From positions 18,113-82,112 of the forward strand of contig JAPLEV010000005.1 in assembly GCA_026391005.1 (NCBI GenBank): DNA of 64,000 nucleotides, written 5' to 3'. This stretch comes from Flavobacteriia bacterium. GTDB lineage: Bacteria; Bacteroidota; Bacteroidia; Flavobacteriales_D; Crocinitomicaceae. A model generated the notes under the pieces. That model did not search any database. It was not told the origin of the DNA and worked only from the letters and a program-made list of their open reading frames with translations. Shown piece by piece: positions 17,772 to 26,357 of the stretch. The position numbers and the translations under genes were made by a program. How positions within the stretch are numbered: the stretch's first letter is position 1; the number at the start of each line of letters is the position of its first letter.

Positions 17772-18617
17772 TTAATTGAGCATTAAATTATCAATCAAAC
17801 GAACCTTACCGCAATAAGCGGCAATGCAACAGATGCTTTTTTGTTCCCAATTATTAATTGGCACAAGTTCATCCGCCGAAACGATTTCAAGGTATTCTAG
17901 TTTCAAGGGGCCATTTTCAAAAAGCGAACTGGCCTCTGCTTTTAGTTCAGCAGGGGAAAGAGAATTGATTTTTTCTTTACATAGCTTGAGCGCTTCATAA
18001 ATTAACGCTGCCTCGCGCCCTTCTTGTTCTGACAATAATGCATTTCTGCTGCTCATTGCCAAACCATTTTTACTTCTGTGTGTGGGGCAAGCAATTATTT
18101 TTACATCTTGTCCTAGAATTTGAACCATTTTTTTGACAATCAATACTTGTTGATAATCTTTATTTCCAAAATAAGCTTTGTTTGGTTTGATTAGGTTAAA
18201 TAGTGCATTTACTACTTTTATTACACCAGTAAAATGCCCCGGCCGATAATGTCCCTCTAATAAATTGGCAATTTCCCCAACATTTAGGGTGTATTGTTCT
18301 TCGCCGTTTGGAAAAACGTCGTCAAAAGAAGGGCAGAAAACGATGATATTACCATGATTGGATAACAAGGAAAAGTCATTGGCTAAAGAACGAGGATAAT
18401 TTTTTAAATCATTAGGGTTATTGAACTGTAATGGATTAACATAAATACTTACAACAACAATATCACATTCTTTTTTTGCTTGTTCGACGAGGGATAGGTG
18501 TCCCTGATGCAGCGCCCCCATAGTTGGAACAAAACCGATTGTTTTTCCCACCTTTTTTTCAGCATTTAACTGCTCGATTAATAGCGATCTCTTTTGAAAA
18601 TGATTAATAGAAGGCAT
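17772..18617 (-). CDS. panC: Pantothenate synthetase
   Basis: PanC condenses pantoate with beta-alanine using ATP. The 281-residue protein carries P-T-M-G-A-L-H-Q-G-H at 31-40, including the ATP-binding HxGH-type histidines His37 and His40, and the later K-D-Y-Q-Q segment, as in the family. The length is standard. It is the first gene of panC-panD-rfaE2. A minus-strand TAGCTTTG box at 18640-18647 lies about 22 bases upstream of the ATG and is a good -7 candidate. Confidence 0.95.
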   Translation of the reverse strand: MPSINHFQKRSLLIEQLNAEKKVGKTIGFVPTMGALHQGHLSLVEQAKKECDIVVVSIYVNPLQFNNPNDLKNYPRSLANDFSLLSNHGNIIVFCPSFDDVFPNGEEQYTLNVGEIANLLEGHYRPGHFTGVIKVVNALFNLIKPNKAYFGNKDYQQVLIVKKMVQILGQDVKIIACPTHRSKNGLAMSSRNALLSEQEGREAALIYEALKLCKEKINSLSPAELKAEASSLFENGPLKLEYLEIVSADELVPINNWEQKSICCIAAYCGKVRLIDNLMLN

Positions 18618-18639
18618 TTTCTTAATGTGTTTTGAACCG

Positions 18640-18686
18640 CAAAGCTATTGGTTTTTATGAAAATCACGTAATTTATCGTACATTTG
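18640..18686. promoter_or_regulatory. Divergent -7 boxes of panC and the GT5-like gene
   Basis: TAGCTTTG on the minus strand (18647-18640) faces panC and TACATTTG on the plus strand (18679-18686) faces the glycogen synthase-like gene; both match TAnnTTTG. Their presumed start sites give leaders of roughly 16 and 23 bases. No clear -33 TTG is at standard spacing for either. Confidence 0.45.
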
Positions 18687-18715
18687 TGCCGAATCATTAC
18701 GAAAGCAAGCGCTAA

Positions 18716-19537
18716 ATGGAAAAAAAGAAAGTGTTATTTATTTCTCAGGAAATATGTCCCTTTTTACCAAAATCAGAGGTTTCTTCTCATGCTAGAAGGC
18801 TACCTCAAATTACGCAAGAAGAAGGAAAGGAAATACGAGTTTTTACTCCGCGATACGGTGTTATCAATGAACGCAGACATCAATTACACGAGGTAATACG
18901 CTTATCTGGTTTAAACATGTCCATAGATGACCAAGACCATCCTTTAATTATAAAGGTAGCTTCGGTATCTGCAGCAAAAATGCAGGTTTACTTTATAGAT
19001 AATGATGATTATTTTAAAAGAAAATCAACACTTAGTGATGAAAATAATGTCTATTATCCAGATAACGACGAGCGCGCAATGTTTTTTTGTAGGGGTGTTT
19101 TAGAAACCGTAAAAAAATTAGGATGGCAGCCGGATGTTATTCACTGTAATGGTTGGTTTACTGGAATAATGGCACTTTACATAAAGTATATTTACAGCAA
19201 AGACCCGCATTTTAAATCAACTAAGGTTATTTATAATTTATTTAACGAAGGAATAGACCAGTCCTGGGACCCAAGGTTTCCCGAAAAGCTAAAAAAAGAC
19301 GGCTTTCCAACAAAATTAACAGACAGTTTGAAAGACACAAGTTTTATTAATATTACAAAAACGATAATTGACCATTGTGATGGACTTAGTATAGCAGAAG
19401 AGTCACTAACGCCAGCGCTTCAAACAATTTACGATTTGTCTTCGGCGCACAAAATGGGTCATGTTACCGAAGATGCAATGCCAAAAGAGCTATCCTCTTT
19501 TATAGATAAAGTGGTGAACGAACCTGTTTTAATTTAA
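18716..19537 (+). CDS. Glycogen/starch synthase N-terminal-domain protein
   Basis: The 273-residue protein matches the N-terminal Rossmann domain of GT5 glycogen synthases: V-L-F-I-S-Q-E-I-C-P-F at the start, then D-N-D-D-Y-F near residue 95 and P-D-V-I-H-C-N-G-W-F-T-G near 140, the counterpart of the D-W segment in GlgA. The usual K-x-G-G loop is replaced by K-S-E-V, and the C-terminal ADP-glucose-binding domain is absent. No continuation is found in another frame; the next gene starts 17 bases on. Similar half-length proteins next to panC are, as I recall, common in Bacteroidota, so this is probably not a recent truncation. A full glycogen synthase activity is unlikely; the function is unknown. 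Confidence 0.8.
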   Translation: MEKKKVLFISQEICPFLPKSEVSSHARRLPQITQEEGKEIRVFTPRYGVINERRHQLHEVIRLSGLNMSIDDQDHPLIIKVASVSAAKMQVYFIDNDDYFKRKSTLSDENNVYYPDNDERAMFFCRGVLETVKKLGWQPDVIHCNGWFTGIMALYIKYIYSKDPHFKSTKVIYNLFNEGIDQSWDPRFPEKLKKDGFPTKLTDSLKDTSFINITKTIIDHCDGLSIAEESLTPALQTIYDLSSAHKMGHVTEDAMPKELSSFIDKVVNEPVLI

Positions 19538-19553
19538 CCTTAGGTTGATTTTT

Positions 19554-20849
19554 ATGAAACCAATCTGTTTCTACAATCTGTTTTTTATTATCCTATCAAT
19601 ATTCTTAACAACTTCGTGTAAGAAAAAGGAGAATTCATTAGGTAAGAACATATTAGATAATGGAGTATACCTTTATGGTACAACTACCGATACTTTTGAC
19701 ATAATAGCGTATTCAATTGCTGAGGATTCAATTAATACTGACAATGCTGCAAATGTCGTGTTGGGAAGCTACAACGACCCCGTATTTGGAGCATTTAATG
19801 CGTCTTTTTATACTCAAATACGCTTAGCGGGAATTGATCCGAATTTTGGGGATCCAGCAACAATTATAATCGATTCATTTGTTTTGTCACTAAAGTATGC
19901 TGGATATTATGGCGACCTAAAGCCACAAACATTTGAAGTTTATGAGCTGAACGAGGACCTCAACATTGACTCTACTTATTACGCATTTACTACGAAGGCC
20001 ATAAAACCAACGAATCTCGTTGAGTCTGGATCGGGCACCATAACACCAGACCCGTTAAACAAAACCATTGTTGGTGGCGATAGTTTAAGCCCACAGCTAA
20101 GGATTCGTCTTGACACCAGCTTAGCCAAAACATTAATAAATGAAGCGACGAATGGCGGCACAACATTTTCAAGCAATGAAGCGTTTTTAAGTTATTTTAA
20201 AGGCTTGAAAATCCAAACAAATAATGGAAATCAAGCCTCAGGAAATGGTGGGGTATTTTATTTTAATTTAAGTGATCCAGCCACTAAAATGACGGTTTAT
20301 TTTCGTCAGGCCGGCTTAAAAAAAACCTATGATTTGCTAATTAACAGTTCTTGTGCTGATTTTACCCATATCGATAAAGATTATACAGGAACACCAATTG
20401 ATCAAATTTTGCAAGACAGCACGATGGGTAATATGGCGTTCTATGCACAAGCGTTTAATTTGCGTGCCATTGTAAAAATACCGGGATTAAACACCCTTGT
20501 TAAAAAAAACAAATTAATTCATCGTGCGGATTTACATTTGCCGATTCAATTTCAGAATAATTATCGTTACAAGCCAGGGCTTAATATTTCTGTTGCTACT
20601 CGAATAAAAGAAACAGAAACCGCCTATACCAACCTTGGTGTCCTTGGTGTTTTAGATGATTTCAATAAAGAATTTAATATTGATATTAAACAATACGTTC
20701 AAGCGATTTCAAACGAGGACATTGAAAACACAGGAATAATTCTTTCCCCAAGGTATTTTATTAATTCAGCGGAACGTATTATTTTTAACGGAAAAAACAC
20801 AAACAATAAATTTGCGCCCCGCTTAGTAGTAACCTATACAACCTATTAG
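19554..20849 (+). CDS. DUF4270 family lipoprotein
   Basis: The 431-residue protein starts with a lipoprotein signal ending L-T-T-S-C with Cys22 and a following K-K-K, then the DUF4270 pattern (long beta-rich domain with V-L-G-S-Y-N-D-P-V-F-G near residue 65 and a C-terminal A-P-R-L-V-V-T-Y). The family is confined to Bacteroidota and has no assigned biochemical role that I know of. I prefer the ATG at 19554; an in-frame TTG lies nine bases upstream. glmS begins three bases after its stop, and the GT5-like gene precedes it by 16 bases, so the three form a tight unit. Confidence 0.85.
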   Translation: MKPICFYNLFFIILSIFLTTSCKKKENSLGKNILDNGVYLYGTTTDTFDIIAYSIAEDSINTDNAANVVLGSYNDPVFGAFNASFYTQIRLAGIDPNFGDPATIIIDSFVLSLKYAGYYGDLKPQTFEVYELNEDLNIDSTYYAFTTKAIKPTNLVESGSGTITPDPLNKTIVGGDSLSPQLRIRLDTSLAKTLINEATNGGTTFSSNEAFLSYFKGLKIQTNNGNQASGNGGVFYFNLSDPATKMTVYFRQAGLKKTYDLLINSSCADFTHIDKDYTGTPIDQILQDSTMGNMAFYAQAFNLRAIVKIPGLNTLVKKNKLIHRADLHLPIQFQNNYRYKPGLNISVATRIKETETAYTNLGVLGVLDDFNKEFNIDIKQYVQAISNEDIENTGIILSPRYFINSAERIIFNGKNTNNKFAPRLVVTYTTY

Positions 20850-20852
20850 ATT

Positions 20853-22697
20853 ATGTGTGGAATTGTGGCTTACATTGGAAAAAAAGACGCATTTCCAATA
20901 ATAATAAAAGGGCTAAAACGCCTTGAATATCGTGGGTATGACAGTGCTGGCGTTGCCCTAATTGATAATGGCCAATTGAACATCTATAAATGCGCTGGTA
21001 AGGTTGCCAACCTCGAGGCATTTATTTCAGAAAAAAACGCAGAAGGCACCATCGGAATTGGCCACACACGTTGGGCCACACACGGTCCACCAACAGATGT
21101 TAATGCTCACCCGCACGTTTCCATGGACGGGTCTTTAGCACTAATTCACAATGGAATAATTGAGAACTACGATTCACTTAAACAAGAATTAATAAAACAA
21201 GGGTATGTTTTCAAAAGTGAAACAGACACAGAAGTACTTGTTCATTTAGTAGATAACATTAGCAAAAAAGAAAAAGTGTGGTTTGGCGAAGCCTTACGTA
21301 TGGCGCTCTCACATGTAGTTGGCGCTTACGCGATTGTGGCTATTTCAAAAGATTTCCCCAATCAAATGGTGGCAGCAAGAAAAAGCAGCCCACTTGTTGT
21401 AGGAATCGGTGAGGATGGAGACTTTTATTTAGCTTCTGATGCAACACCAATTGTGGAGTATACGAAGCAGGTTGTCTACTTGGAAGATGAAGAAATTGCT
21501 GTAATTAAATTTGGAGAAGAGTTAAAGCTATTCAGCATTAATGACGAAGAAAAAAGACCTTACATACAGCAATTAGAAATGGAACTTGAGGCCTTGGAAA
21601 AAGGCGGGTATGAGCATTTCATGTTAAAAGAAATTCATGAACAGCCGAGGTCAATTCAAGATTGTTTGCGTGGTCGTTTAAATGCACAAGAAGGAAGGGT
21701 TACCCTGGGGGGAATTAAGGATTATGAACAAAAAATGATTCAAGCGAATCGCTTAATTCTTGTTGCTTGTGGAACCTCATGGCACGCAGCACTAGTGGGA
21801 GAATATTTAATCGAAGACCTGGCAAGAATTAATGTAGAAGTGGAGTATGCCAGTGAATTTAGATACCGAAATCCTATATTAAGTGAAAATGATGTTGTTA
21901 TTGCGATTTCACAATCAGGAGAAACCGCCGACACGATGGCAGCCTTAGAATTAGCAAAATCAAAAGGGGCAACCATATTGGGAATTTGTAACGTGGTAGG
22001 GTCTTCCATTTCGCGCATAACAGACGCAGGATCCTATACACACGCAGGTCCAGAGATAGGAGTCGCATCAACAAAAGCCTTTACCGCTCAAGTAACCCTT
22101 CTGACACTTGTGGCCTTGTCTTTGGCGCATAAAAAAGGATCCATTTCGGAAACCGACTTTAGAATTTTATTAACAGAATTGGAAGCAATCCCCGAAAAAG
22201 TTAAAAAAGTACTCGAGACAAACGCGAAGATTGAGCAAATCGCCTTGGAATACAAAGATGCCACCAATGCCCTATATTTAGGGAGGGGGAGCTCTTTTCC
22301 AGTAGCATTAGAAGGCGCTTTAAAACTCAAAGAAATTTCCTACATACATGCGGAGGGGTATCCAGCAGCAGAAATGAAACACGGCCCAATTGCCCTTATC
22401 GATGAAAACATGCCGGTGTTCGTTATTGCCACCAAGGGGAATTCCTACGAAAAAGTAGTTTCTAATATTCAAGAAGTAAAGGCCCGAAAAGGAAAAATAA
22501 TAGCCATCGTAACAGAGGGCGATACTCAGGTAAGGGAAATGGCAGACCACGTCATAGAAATCCCAGAAACGAATGAAATATTAGTGCCTTTACTGGCGAC
22601 TATTCCGTTCCAATTACTTTCTTATCACATTGCTGTTATGCGAAACTGTAACGTTGACCAACCGCGCAATTTAGCGAAGTCGGTTACGGTGGAGTAA
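20853..22697 (+). CDS. glmS: Glutamine--fructose-6-phosphate aminotransferase
   Basis: GlmS makes glucosamine 6-phosphate, the entry point to peptidoglycan and lipopolysaccharide amino sugars. The 614-residue protein begins M-C-G-I-V, exposing the catalytic Cys2 after Met removal, with the glutaminase domain up to about residue 240 (H-T-R-W-A-T-H-G near 70). Two SIS sugar-isomerase domains follow, and the protein ends with the active-site tail L-A-K-S-V-T-V-E. Length and all key elements are normal. No glmS ribozyme-like leader is possible here because only three bases separate it from the DUF4270 gene. Confidence 0.97.
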   Translation: MCGIVAYIGKKDAFPIIIKGLKRLEYRGYDSAGVALIDNGQLNIYKCAGKVANLEAFISEKNAEGTIGIGHTRWATHGPPTDVNAHPHVSMDGSLALIHNGIIENYDSLKQELIKQGYVFKSETDTEVLVHLVDNISKKEKVWFGEALRMALSHVVGAYAIVAISKDFPNQMVAARKSSPLVVGIGEDGDFYLASDATPIVEYTKQVVYLEDEEIAVIKFGEELKLFSINDEEKRPYIQQLEMELEALEKGGYEHFMLKEIHEQPRSIQDCLRGRLNAQEGRVTLGGIKDYEQKMIQANRLILVACGTSWHAALVGEYLIEDLARINVEVEYASEFRYRNPILSENDVVIAISQSGETADTMAALELAKSKGATILGICNVVGSSISRITDAGSYTHAGPEIGVASTKAFTAQVTLLTLVALSLAHKKGSISETDFRILLTELEAIPEKVKKVLETNAKIEQIALEYKDATNALYLGRGSSFPVALEGALKLKEISYIHAEGYPAAEMKHGPIALIDENMPVFVIATKGNSYEKVVSNIQEVKARKGKIIAIVTEGDTQVREMADHVIEIPETNEILVPLLATIPFQLLSYHIAVMRNCNVDQPRNLAKSVTVE

Positions 22698-22704
22698 TAA
22701 TTAA

Positions 22705-23352
22705 TTATCCGGGATAAAACCAATTACAACAAAAGGTCGTAGTAAAAGCCAACAGCCATCCTGAGTATACCTCAATTGGAAGGTGCTTATTTAAAAACAG
22801 CCTTGCAGAGATGGTTAATCCTGAAGCGAGAAAAGCAAGCGAGATGAGTAGTAATGGTGCGTTTGTATGAACAAGAAAAAATGCGATTAAATACCCGCAC
22901 AAAATACCACCACCTCCGGCATGCATGGATATTTTTATCCAACGATTGATGAACATAAACAAAGCGGTAACTAAGGCCCCGGAAAGTGGCAGCGCATAAA
23001 AATATTTTGGTAAAAGGTTATTTGGTGCCTTGTAAAGAAATAAAAGAAAAAGGATAATACAATAGGCAAACATGATCAGTAACGGGACGTTACGCTCCCG
23101 AGCATTCTCCATATCGATTGTGCTAATAATTTTTCGTTGGTGTAGCATTACAAAGGAAATGCCTGGTGCCGCACAACTAAAAACAAAGAACATCCAAAAT
23201 AATTGTGATTTAATGGCACTTGGCAAATTAAACATCGTACTTGCTGAATACTTTATAGGCTCCGCCTCCCAATACAAACTTATTAACAAGCCATATACTG
23301 GCATTAATAGTGGTAAAAAAACCCATGATAGTATGTGTGAAGCAACCCTCAT
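22705..23352 (-). CDS. PAP2-like integral membrane protein
   Basis: The 215-residue protein has about six membrane helices. Traces of the PAP2 phosphatase signature are visible: R-E-R-N-V-P at 85-90 for the first motif, S-M-H-A-G-G at 142-147 for the second, and S-A-R-L-F-L-N-K-H-L-P-I-E at 182-194 for the third, with His144 and His190 as the candidate catalytic histidines. The final acidic residue is Glu rather than Asp. Family members dephosphorylate lipid phosphates, but the degenerate motifs leave activity uncertain. It lies three bases ahead of nothing obvious and follows rpoN by three bases on the same strand, converging on glmS. Confidence 0.7.
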   Translation of the reverse strand: MRVASHILSWVFLPLLMPVYGLLISLYWEAEPIKYSASTMFNLPSAIKSQLFWMFFVFSCAAPGISFVMLHQRKIISTIDMENARERNVPLLIMFAYCIILFLLFLYKAPNNLLPKYFYALPLSGALVTALFMFINRWIKISMHAGGGGILCGYLIAFFLVHTNAPLLLISLAFLASGLTISARLFLNKHLPIEVYSGWLLAFTTTFCCNWFYPG

Positions 23353-23355
23353 CTT

Positions 23356-24792
23356 TTAAAGTTTTTTGCGCATTCGTGCCACAGGAAGATTTAATTGCTC
23401 TCTGTATTTTGCAACCGTCCGCCTTGCAATATTATAACCTTTGTCATTTAAAACAGCCATTAATTTTTCGTCCGGCAAAGGATTTCGTTTGTCTTCATTT
23501 TCTATGGCATTTAATAAAATTTGTTTTACTTCCCTCGTCGACACCTCTTCCCCAGAATCAGTAGAAAGCGACTCAGAAAAAAAATATTTTAATGGAAACA
23601 CACCAAAGGTAGTCTGAATATACTTGCTATTAGCAACTCGAGAAATGGTTGATATATCAAGACTTATAATTTCAGCAATATCTTTTAAAATCATCGGTCT
23701 TAACTTTGTTTCATCCCCAGAAAGAAAAAACCGTTCTTGGTAACGCAAGATAGCGGTCATCGTTAGTAAAAGTGTTTGTTGCCGTTGCTTGATGGCGTCA
23801 ATAAACCACATTGCGCTGTCAACTTTATGTTTTACAAATGTAACCGCTTGCTTATCAGATTTTGATGTTTTTGCACCCTCTGAATAAGCGCGGAGCATTG
23901 TTTCATACTCTTTGCTAATTTTCAATTCAGGTGCATTTCTACTATTGAGTGTAAGTTCGAGTTCCCCTTCGTTTTCTATTAGAAGAAAGTCTGGAATAAT
24001 TTGTTGGTAATTTTTGGCTGAGTCTTTCATCGAGCCACCAGGCTTTGGATTTAGCTTTAAGATTTCATTTATTGCCCCCTTTAATTCCTCATCACTTATT
24101 GCTAATTTCTTTGCAATTTTATCGTAATGTTTTTTAGTGAAACCCTCGAAAAAATCTTCTAGTATGATTTTGGCTCTTGCTCGATTTATTGAATTATCTT
24201 GCCGCCGATTAATTTGAATTAATAAACATTCACGTAAATTTCTTGCCCCAATTCCCGCGGGATCTAAAGATTGTATTGCAAATAATACCGCCTCAATTTC
24301 CGTTTCGTTTGAATCAATATTTAAAGAAAAAGCAAGGTCATCCACAATCGCATTTATCTCTCGTCCGAGATAACCGGATTCATCAAGGTTGCCAATGAGA
24401 AGATCAGCAATGATAAATTGCTTATCATTGAGAATTAGCAAATGTAGCTGTTCATTGAGTTTTTCTTGGAAACTTTGCTCTCCGGAAAGAGGAATAACTC
24501 TTTCTTCATCATCTTTAGACTTATTATTTGCCTGTGTTTTGTAATCAGCAACATCCTCATCAAAATAATCCGAAAGATCAAATTCATCCTCGTTCTCCTC
24601 TTCAAACTCACTTTCTTCCTGAAAATCATCTTCTTCATCAGCCCCCTCCTCTAGGGCAGGGTTTTCTTCCAACTCTTGCTTAATTCGCTGGTCGAGTTCC
24701 AGTGTAGGCACTTGTAACAATTTCATTAATTGAATTTGTTGAGGCGATAGCCGCTGTTCGGTTTTTTGAGTAAGATATTGTTTCAGCGCCAT
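23356..24792 (-). CDS. rpoN: RNA polymerase sigma-54 factor
   Basis: The 478-residue factor has all three parts of sigma-54: the glutamine- and leucine-rich region I (residues 1-45, Q-Q-I-Q-L-M-K-L-L-Q), a very acidic region II (about 46-90), and the core- and DNA-binding region III ending in the RpoN box A-R-R-T-V-A-K-Y-R-E at 456-465. Sigma-54 directs polymerase to -24/-12 promoters and needs an activator ATPase; none is encoded in the window. It starts 10 bases after asnS on the same strand and is followed by the PAP2-like gene, so an asnS-rpoN transcript is likely. Confidence 0.96.
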   Translation of the reverse strand: MALKQYLTQKTEQRLSPQQIQLMKLLQVPTLELDQRIKQELEENPALEEGADEEDDFQEESEFEEENEDEFDLSDYFDEDVADYKTQANNKSKDDEERVIPLSGEQSFQEKLNEQLHLLILNDKQFIIADLLIGNLDESGYLGREINAIVDDLAFSLNIDSNETEIEAVLFAIQSLDPAGIGARNLRECLLIQINRRQDNSINRARAKIILEDFFEGFTKKHYDKIAKKLAISDEELKGAINEILKLNPKPGGSMKDSAKNYQQIIPDFLLIENEGELELTLNSRNAPELKISKEYETMLRAYSEGAKTSKSDKQAVTFVKHKVDSAMWFIDAIKQRQQTLLLTMTAILRYQERFFLSGDETKLRPMILKDIAEIISLDISTISRVANSKYIQTTFGVFPLKYFFSESLSTDSGEEVSTREVKQILLNAIENEDKRNPLPDEKLMAVLNDKGYNIARRTVAKYREQLNLPVARMRKKL

Positions 24793-24802
24793 ATTGTTTT
24801 AA

Positions 24803-26251
24803 TTAGAAAGAGGCATTTAAAGGCGTTCTTGGAAAGGGGATAACATCTCTTATGTTGGTCATTCCTGTTACGAACATAATCATCCTTTCAAATCCCAAGC
24901 CAAAACCAGCATGTGGAACCGTTCCCAACTTTCTTGTTTGCAAATACCACCAAAGTTCCTCTTCGGGAATATTGAAGGCTTTACATTTTTCTAATAAAAC
25001 ATCGTATCGTTCTTCGCGTTGTGATCCACCAACAATTTCACCTATTCCAGGAAACAAAACATCCATGGCAGCCACGGTTTTGTTATCATCGTTTTGTCGC
25101 ATGTAAAAAGCTTTTATTTCAGCGGGATAATCGCTTAAAATAACAGGGCATTTAAATTCTTTTTCTACTAAATAACGCTCATGTTCACTTTGTAAATCAA
25201 TTCCCCATTGAATAGGGAATTTAAACTTTTTCTTTTTGTGGTGATTTGAGTTTAATAAAACAGTAATAGCTTCCGTATACGTCAATCGTTTAAATGGATT
25301 CTCTATCACAAAATTTAGCCGTTCAATTAATCCAATTTCATTGCGTTCACTTTCTGGTTTTTGACTTTGCTCTTGCTTTTCACGCTGATCTAAAAACTGA
25401 AGATCTTCTTGACAATTTTCAATAACATAGGAACAGATGTACTTTAAAAAATCTTCTGTTAAATCCATATTGTCCTTCAAGTCATTAAAAGCAACCTCGG
25501 GCTCAATCATCCAAAATTCTGCAAGGTGCCTTGAAGTATTAGAGTTTTCTGCACGGAATGTTGGACCAAAGGTATACACTTGTCCGAGAGCCAATGCAGC
25601 TAATTCTGCTTCCAATTGTCCTGAAACGGTTAGGTTTACAGGCTTTCCAAAAAAATCTTGCTTGTAATCCACATTTCCATCGGAATCTAGCGGTGGCGAC
25701 AAGGGGTCTAGGGTAGAAACATGAAACATTTCTCCAGCGCCTTCAGCGTCAGATCCTGTTATTATAGGTGTGTGTAAATAATAAAACCCTTTTTCATGGA
25801 AATAATGATGAATGGCATAGGCGACGTTGTGTCGAATTCTAAATACTGCACTGAATGTATTGGTTCTGAAGCGCAAGTGAGCCTGTTCCCTTAATAATTC
25901 AAGGCTATGTTTTTTGGGCTGCAAGACGGTCTTTTGAACTTCGTCTGGATGCGCAGCGCCTATAATTTCGATGGCATCTGCTTGTAATTCTACGGACTGT
26001 CCCGTCCCAATCGAAGCAACCAATATTCCCGAAACGGAAACGGCAGCGGCGGTGGTGATTTGGTTAATTATTCCTTCATCATACTTTTCAAAGTCAATGA
26101 CAGCTTGAATGTTTGATAAACACGAACCATCGTTAATTTGAATAAAACGATTACTTCTAAAAGCTCTTACCCACCCCTTGACAGTAATTCGTTGTCCAAT
26201 GAGCAATTGCCCTTCATTACTTAAAATGTATTTTATTTTTATGCGACTCAT
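24803..26251 (-). CDS. asnS: Asparagine--tRNA ligase
   Basis: A class IIb synthetase of 482 residues with an N-terminal OB-fold anticodon-binding domain ([10 protein letters not shown] near residue 23) and the catalytic motifs: motif 2 [11 protein letters not shown] and motif 3 near the C-terminus, [12 protein letters not shown]. The end of motif 2 with [10 protein letters not shown] is typical of AsnRS rather than AspRS. I use the ATG at 26251 (M-S-R-I-K-I); a longer reading to 26275 would cross the -7 box at 26257-26264. That box, TATTTTTG on the minus strand, ends five bases before the ATG, so the leader is minimal. Confidence 0.95.
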   Translation of the reverse strand: MSRIKIKYILSNEGQLLIGQRITVKGWVRAFRSNRFIQINDGSCLSNIQAVIDFEKYDEGIINQITTAAAVSVSGILVASIGTGQSVELQADAIEIIGAAHPDEVQKTVLQPKKHSLELLREQAHLRFRTNTFSAVFRIRHNVAYAIHHYFHEKGFYYLHTPIITGSDAEGAGEMFHVSTLDPLSPPLDSDGNVDYKQDFFGKPVNLTVSGQLEAELAALALGQVYTFGPTFRAENSNTSRHLAEFWMIEPEVAFNDLKDNMDLTEDFLKYICSYVIENCQEDLQFLDQREKQEQSQKPESERNEIGLIERLNFVIENPFKRLTYTEAITVLLNSNHHKKKKFKFPIQWGIDLQSEHERYLVEKEFKCPVILSDYPAEIKAFYMRQNDDNKTVAAMDVLFPGIGEIVGGSQREERYDVLLEKCKAFNIPEEELWWYLQTRKLGTVPHAGFGLGFERMIMFVTGMTNIRDVIPFPRTPLNASF

Positions 26252-26256
26252 AGATG

Positions 26257-26264
26257 CAAAAATA
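26257..26264 (-). promoter_or_regulatory. -7 promoter box for asnS
   Basis: TATTTTTG on the minus strand matches TAnnTTTG exactly and ends five bases upstream of the chosen asnS ATG (26251). Transcription would start at about the start codon. It argues against the longer in-frame start at 26275. Confidence 0.4.
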
Positions 26265-26357
26265 ATGCATTTCAAAGAATAGCCCTATCGAATTATCTCA
26301 AAAAGCAGATAATTAAAATGGAATTATTACATTAGTGCAAAAAATTGAAACAAACGA

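Noticed and set aside
19538..19553. Possible frameshift splitting a full glycogen synthase gene
   Set aside because: Only 16 bases separate the GT5-like stop from the DUF4270 start, and no C-terminal GT5 domain is present in any frame nearby.
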